From positions 1-32,883 of the forward strand of contig CAMBFD010000014.1 in NCBI GenBank assembly GCA_945865625.1: a DNA stretch of 32,883 nt, read 5' to 3'. The position numbers were made by a program, and so were the translations under genes. Each line of letters opens with the position of its first letter. The first letter of the stretch is position 1. The notes beneath the pieces are model-generated. The model did no database searches. It saw nothing but the letters and a program-made list of their open reading frames with translations, and had not been told where the DNA came from. This document shows positions 30,829-32,883 of this stretch, piece by piece. The DNA comes from Chitinophaga pinensis (GTDB taxonomy: Bacteria > Bacteroidota > Bacteroidia > NS11-12g > UBA955).

Positions 30829-32883
30829 ATGGATATCAATAAAGTATTTTTGAAAAAAGCTGGAATTTTTATGCTGTTCCTGCTAGGATTTTGGGTCATT
30901 TCTATGTGGTATTTTAGTCCTGCAATGGATGGAAAAGTACTGAAGCAAGGTGATATGCAGCAGGTGAAACTCATGGTTTCAGTTGCAGATTCAATTAAAG
31001 CAAATACAGGAATTTTTCCAAACTGGAACGACAGGGTATTTTCTGGAATGCCAAGTAACTTAATTTCAGGTATCCCTCAAGGAAGTTTACTTCTTAAATA
31101 CAGGGTATTAGAGGCTTTTGGTATCGTAAAATCGCCATTTACAATTTTATTTTTAAGCATGTTGAGCATGTTTGTGCTCTTGCGCTCTGTTAAGGTAGAC
31201 CAATGGTTGGCTGCTGCCGGTGCGGTCGGATATGCATTCATGACCTTCAGCATTTCGAGTTACGAAGCTGGGCACGTGACCAAGGTTTTGGCAATGTCGG
31301 TGATGCCAGGTGTGGTTGCAGGATTAATCATGCTCTCACAACGAAAATATTTGTGGGGTGGCATGACATTGGGATTGTTCTTCGCAATGGTTATTAATTA
31401 CTTTCATTATCAAATTGCATATTATACAGGCATTATTATGGCCATTTATTTGGTTGTGGAATTGATCAATAGCATTCAAAAGAAAACGATTGGTGAATAT
31501 TTAAAAATACTTGGAATTACCATTGCGGTTTCGGTGATTGGTGTTTTAAGTTGCATTGGTAAAATTCAAGATACCATGCAATATTCAAAAGCAACAATGC
31601 GTGGTGGCTCAGCTGTTGCAAGCGAAGTACCTAAGGGTGGTCCGAAAGAAACGGTGAATGCAAAAGGTTTGGATATTGAATATGCATTTAGTTGGAGCTA
31701 TGGTATCGATGAAACATTTACATTGTTGGTGCCTCGTTACAAAGGCGGTAGCTCAGACGAGCCAGTTCCTGAAAATGAATTTGGCGCAGAGCGTATGCCA
31801 ATTTATTTTGGCGATTTACAATTTACCAGCGGTCCTGTTTACATGGGTGCTATCATGATGTTTTTGTTTGTATTTGCAATTGTTTTTGCTTTCCAATGGA
31901 AGAAAAACGACCCTGAAAATGCGTCAGCGCAATTCATGTATAAATTAATGTGGTTTAGTTTAATCACATTCTTGGTCTCAATTATGATGTCGTGGGGAAG
32001 AAACTTCTTCATCAACGAATGGTTGTTCGAATATTTACCTTATTACAATAAATTCAGAACACCAATGATGACGTTGGTGATTGCGCAAGTGGTGGTGCCT
32101 TTCTTTGGTTTGTTTGGTTTGTATCAAATGATGACTGCCAATTTTAATGCTGACTTTTCAAATAAAATAATTAAATCTGCCGCCATTGTTGCTGCTTCAT
32201 TGTTGGGAGTAGTCATTTTTGGAACAATGAATTCTGACATGGCTGGATTGTCAGACAAAGAAATCATGAAGTCTTCTGGTCAAGCAGCTGTTGATGTTGT
32301 GAAATCGATGAGAGACAAATTGGTTTGGGGCGACATTTGGAGAACCGTTGGATTTGTGGCATTGGCATTTGCAATGATTTATGGTGCGGCTAAAAAACAA
32401 TTGAAGCCAATGGTGATTTCGGTTATTTTATTGGTGGCAATTACGTTGGATATGGTATCTGTGTCTCAACGTTATTTAAACGAAAGTAACTGGCAAGATA
32501 AAGAAGAAGAGTCTGCAATTGTACCAACTCAATACGATGAAATGGTGATGAAAGACAATAAAGAAGGCGCAAGGGTTTTTGATTTGCGATACAATCCATT
32601 TAACGACAATCATGCGGCACCATTCCACAAGAATATTGGGGGTTACCATCCGGCTAAATTAAGTCGTTACCAAGACGTTATTTCTTATTGTATAACGCCA
32701 AATGGCGGTCAGCTTTCTGGTGATTTTATCACTAAAAATAACGCATTGGATATGTTAAATTGTAAGTATGTTTTGTCGAGAGATCAAAAATCAGGTAAAG
32801 AAGAAGGTTTCCCTCGATTGAATCCATTAGGACATGCATGGTTTGTTGATAGCGTAAAGGTTGTTGAAAAGCCTAAAGATGCT
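30829..32883 (+). CDS. YfhO-like large multi-spanning membrane protein (3' end outside window)
   Basis: The frame is open from the ATG at 30829 ([14 protein letters not shown]) to the window end, 685 codons without a stop. The N-terminus has a membrane helix ([16 protein letters not shown]) and a periplasmic loop with [18 protein letters not shown]. Many further helices follow ([49 protein letters not shown]). The last visible part (about residue 555 onward: [38 protein letters not shown]) is soluble. The layout fits YfhO-type GT-C-like membrane proteins, which in Gram-positives aid teichoic-acid glycosylation; in Bacteroidota the role is unknown. No TAnnTTTG match is seen upstream. It carries no GAGGGAC site but has GAGGGAT at 31072. 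Confidence 0.75.
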   Translation, partial: MDINKVFLKKAGIFMLFLLGFWVISMWYFSPAMDGKVLKQGDMQQVKLMVSVADSIKANTGIFPNWNDRVFSGMPSNLISGIPQGSLLLKYRVLEAFGIVKSPFTILFLSMLSMFVLLRSVKVDQWLAAAGAVGYAFMTFSISSYEAGHVTKVLAMSVMPGVVAGLIMLSQRKYLWGGMTLGLFFAMVINYFHYQIAYYTGIIMAIYLVVELINSIQKKTIGEYLKILGITIAVSVIGVLSCIGKIQDTMQYSKATMRGGSAVASEVPKGGPKETVNAKGLDIEYAFSWSYGIDETFTLLVPRYKGGSSDEPVPENEFGAERMPIYFGDLQFTSGPVYMGAIMMFLFVFAIVFAFQWKKNDPENASAQFMYKLMWFSLITFLVSIMMSWGRNFFINEWLFEYLPYYNKFRTPMMTLVIAQVVVPFFGLFGLYQMMTANFNADFSNKIIKSAAIVAASLLGVVIFGTMNSDMAGLSDKEIMKSSGQAAVDVVKSMRDKLVWGDIWRTVGFVALAFAMIYGAAKKQLKPMVISVILLVAITLDMVSVSQRYLNESNWQDKEEESAIVPTQYDEMVMKDNKEGARVFDLRYNPFNDNHAAPFHKNIGGYHPAKLSRYQDVISYCITPNGGQLSGDFITKNNALDMLNCKYVLSRDQKSGKEEGFPRLNPLGHAWFVDSVKVVEKPKDA

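Noticed and set aside
30675-30974. 100-residue N-terminal extension of GlyA with a hydrophobic stretch
   Set aside because: SHMT begins at MSYRDT, and the extension runs through the -7 promoter and overlaps the divergent YfhO-like gene.

Overview
The window is a chromosomal stretch from a member of the Bacteroidota. The evidence is a type IX secretion (T9SS) substrate with a C-terminal sorting domain, a MurF-alanine racemase fusion, a DUF5686 outer-membrane protein, a long OstA-like protein, the Bacteroidota type of FabI, and TAnnTTTG promoter elements in front of most transcription units. The DNA is AT-rich and densely coding. I cannot name the genus. I saw no tRNA, rRNA, CRISPR array, insertion sequence or phage gene, and no gene-free stretch longer than 300 bases.

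Layout. (1) 1-5589, plus strand: the end of a deoxyhypusine-synthase-like gene, a group III truncated haemoglobin, KdsC (KDO pathway), a CBS-domain protein, a Wzz-type chain-length protein, an O-antigen ligase-like protein and a lone OppC-type ABC permease. Much of this is surface-polysaccharide work. (2) 5838-8585, minus strand: a large secreted protein with five Ig-like modules, a PKD domain and a T9SS tail. (3) 8761-15213: housekeeping genes fabI, pdxH and ffh (the last two a minus-strand pair), metK, glmS and a cold-shock protein. (4) 15307-19352, minus strand: a DUF5686 protein preceded by an OstA/LptA-like protein, divergent from tilS. (5) 19379-24203, plus strand: tilS, a sugar nucleotidyltransferase and murF-alr. 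(6) 24204-27176: a DUF3108 protein, selD and pdhB. (7) 27245-29382: a Bacteroidota-type conserved hypothetical gene and a flippase, divergent across an island made of a 9-bp minisatellite and a GC-rich palindrome. (8) 29394-32883: glyA and a large YfhO-like membrane protein cut by the window end.

Most genes serve the cell envelope (KDO, chain length, O-antigen ligation, nucleotide sugars, peptidoglycan precursors, LPS transport, flippase, secretion), mixed with core metabolism.

The most unusual signal is not a gene. The heptamer GAGGGAC, usually in a TTTTTGAGGGACATT-like context, occurs 15 times on the two strands, against roughly 1.5 expected from base composition. It lies in different reading frames of unrelated genes and once between genes. 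It looks like a genome-wide signature such as a DNA uptake sequence, a Chi-like recombination site or a binding site. Secondary points are the minisatellite and palindrome island, a related GC palindrome inside alr, and promoters so close to start codons that several mRNAs should be leaderless or nearly so.
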